A stretch of 7,154 bases of DNA. Source: an uncultured Spirochaetia bacterium (lineage in GTDB: Bacteria > Spirochaetota > UBA4802 > JAGODF01). How positions within the stretch are numbered: the stretch's first letter is position 1; each line of letters opens with the position of its first letter. Made by a program: the position numbers and the translations under genes. A model generated the notes under the pieces. That model did no database searches and was not told the DNA's origin. It saw only the letters and a program-made list of their open reading frames with translations. The stretch is from NCBI GenBank assembly GCA_937967705.1, contig CALCJG010000496.1:1-7154 (forward strand), given 5' to 3'. Positions 7,001 to 7,154 of this stretch are shown piece by piece.

Positions 7001-7154
7001 TAAAGCGCGGATTTATATATTCAATGGTTCCCTTCGTGTCGGTGATAACGACTGATGCGGGACTCTGCTCCACGATTCGAATCAGTTTGCGCAGCTGGTT
7101 TTCAGAGCTGACCCTTTCCGTTACATCGATATAGAAACCGATATACTGGGCTTC
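4086..7154 (-). CDS. Hybrid sensor histidine kinase with multiple PAS, pseudo-receiver, receiver and Hpt domains (N-terminus outside window)
   Basis: The frame is open to the window edge, so 1022 residues are visible and the start is missing; the GTG at 7073 is inside a PAS-linker junction, not a real start. Counting from the edge: the end of a PAS/PAC domain (GFYIDVTER, 6-14), PAS at about 28-137, PAS at 148-262, PAS at 270-370, and a charged coiled coil to 390. HisKA follows, with H398 in MSHEIRTPLN, then HATPase at about 500-617 (N-box at 509-517, DTGIGIP from 548, GGTGLGLSI from 577). Residues about 634-748 form a receiver-like fold lacking the phosphoacceptor and the conserved lysine. 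A complete receiver spans about 766-890 (E773-D774, D817 in FMDINMP, T850, K872), and an Hpt domain about 915-1015 has H969 in TAHRIKGAA. This is the BarA/TorS-type phosphorelay layout. No membrane segment or signal peptide lies in the visible part; the PAS ligands are unknown. The Hpt histidine would pass phosphate to D55 of the HD-GYP regulator next door (inference). Confidence 0.95.
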   Translation of the reverse strand, partial: EAQYIGFYIDVTERVSSENQLRKLIRIVEQSPASVVITDTKGTIEYINPRFSQMTGYSFDEAVGKNPSILKSGAQSPDFYRELWDTINSGQEWKGEFQNRKKNGEVYWELASISPMKDRKGQITHFIAVKEDISYLKKIEKDLNASKENLTILFETIPEGLAVTDLEGFISQVNRSFQEMFEIPSRESIAGRRITEFIQEEFFLKMQSFPETGDSQPPLYFEQNATLPSGRELTIEFNSTLLRHRESGPDALVFLIKDITERKNSEKSIRDSEQRTRALIEAVPDLMFRVNNDGVYLDKMLGSKIFEVFPESIAKEGIHYIDKALKTNEIQIFEYPVTINGIPYYYEARFIISGEDEVLVILRNVTERKNAEDQLIKARAEAEEANKAKSEFLANMSHEIRTPLNSILGFIELTRRTELNPSQREYLDIVSRSAENLLGIINDILDYSKIESRKLEIDTVEFNPLREFESTIALFNTKASEKDIVLLSFIDPHLPVSVTGDPLRIKQVLSNLMSNAIKFTPQKGTVLVEIRHEAEDDGKCRISFSVRDTGIGIPDRKRQLIFEAFAQADSSVTRKYGGTGLGLSISANLVSLMGGSLELESQQGKGSRFFFTLELACQRDSQNLLSFPPSLANIRTAIYAPEKGNVLQGIVIADYLGSFGIVYRPLITRAEIREARDLQLLFAVYDEETREFLSAFIRSQHDYPIILISREKFRDELSVESHRGVFIIFEPLNPSKVFDVIQEVLLPNQARMSRERPENRETNIFHAMALVAEDNAVNQKLITLMLREFGVTAHIAGNGLDAYEMYTETRYDIVFMDINMPVSDGIETTAMILEYERQSGKGHTPIVALTAKAMKGDRESLLAQGLDDYLSKPIDIVSLENVLQKYLKDLRPPAASPGIREEALPLPDLPLTEDIPPYDLKASAAELGIPPQVLRSILQEFFDSSEEFLKELLNAIESHNLENLRQTAHRIKGAASNLRLEAISRNALFLEKNAGEGKSLDYSREYNILKEIIHHYEMAFKE
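4090..4094 (-). promoter_or_regulatory. Ribosome binding site of the HD-GYP gene inside the kinase gene
   Basis: AAGGA on the minus strand lies 8 bases before the ATG at 4081 and inside the last codons of the kinase gene. It decides the HD-GYP start and suggests translational coupling of kinase and regulator. Confidence 0.75.

Noticed and set aside
7071..7073. GTG as the start of the hybrid kinase
   Set aside because: The frame stays open to the window edge and the upstream residues include a PAC-type ending (GFYIDVTER), so the codon is an internal valine.

Overview
The window looks like an ordinary chromosomal segment of a free-living bacterium that invests heavily in signalling. The visible signs are a multi-PAS hybrid histidine kinase, an HD-GYP cyclic-di-GMP response regulator and a chemoreceptor-type sensor domain. 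Three tRNA genes without encoded CCA ends and a trigger factor gene complete it. The style fits a spirochaete or a deltaproteobacterium-like lineage, but nothing here fixes the phylum. No mobile element, CRISPR array or phage gene is visible.

Layout. At the left, on the minus strand, lies trigger factor (tig, 88-1425). It most likely starts at a TTG codon behind a good ribosome binding site. The 87 bases after its stop hold nothing I can name. Upstream of tig, also on the minus strand, is a tRNA cluster transcribed Lys(CTT) - Leu(TAG) - Gly(GCC). It has a strong promoter with a perfect TTGACA box (2050-2079) and a clean intrinsic terminator (1642-1664), so tig probably has its own promoter in the 216 bases between that terminator and its start. 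The 295 bases from 1983 to 2277 are an AT-rich divergent control region serving the tRNA operon to the left and the sensor gene to the right.

On the plus strand, 2278-3030 encodes a 250-residue membrane protein. It has the two transmembrane segments and the periplasmic ligand-binding domain of a methyl-accepting chemotaxis protein, but it stops where HAMP should begin. Only 10 bases separate its stop from that of a convergent minus-strand operon filling the rest of the window. That operon holds a large hybrid kinase (4086-7154, N-terminus cut off by the window edge) and, 4 bases after it, a REC-HD-GYP response regulator (3041-4081).

How the genes work together. The kinase carries, in order, the end of one PAS domain, three further PAS domains, HisKA, HATPase, a degenerate receiver, a complete receiver and an Hpt domain. 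With the REC-HD-GYP protein next to it this makes a plausible complete His-Asp-His-Asp phosphorelay ending in cyclic-di-GMP hydrolysis. Whether the sensor-only protein feeds into it is open. It is the least ordinary item in the window, together with the degenerate receiver inside the kinase.
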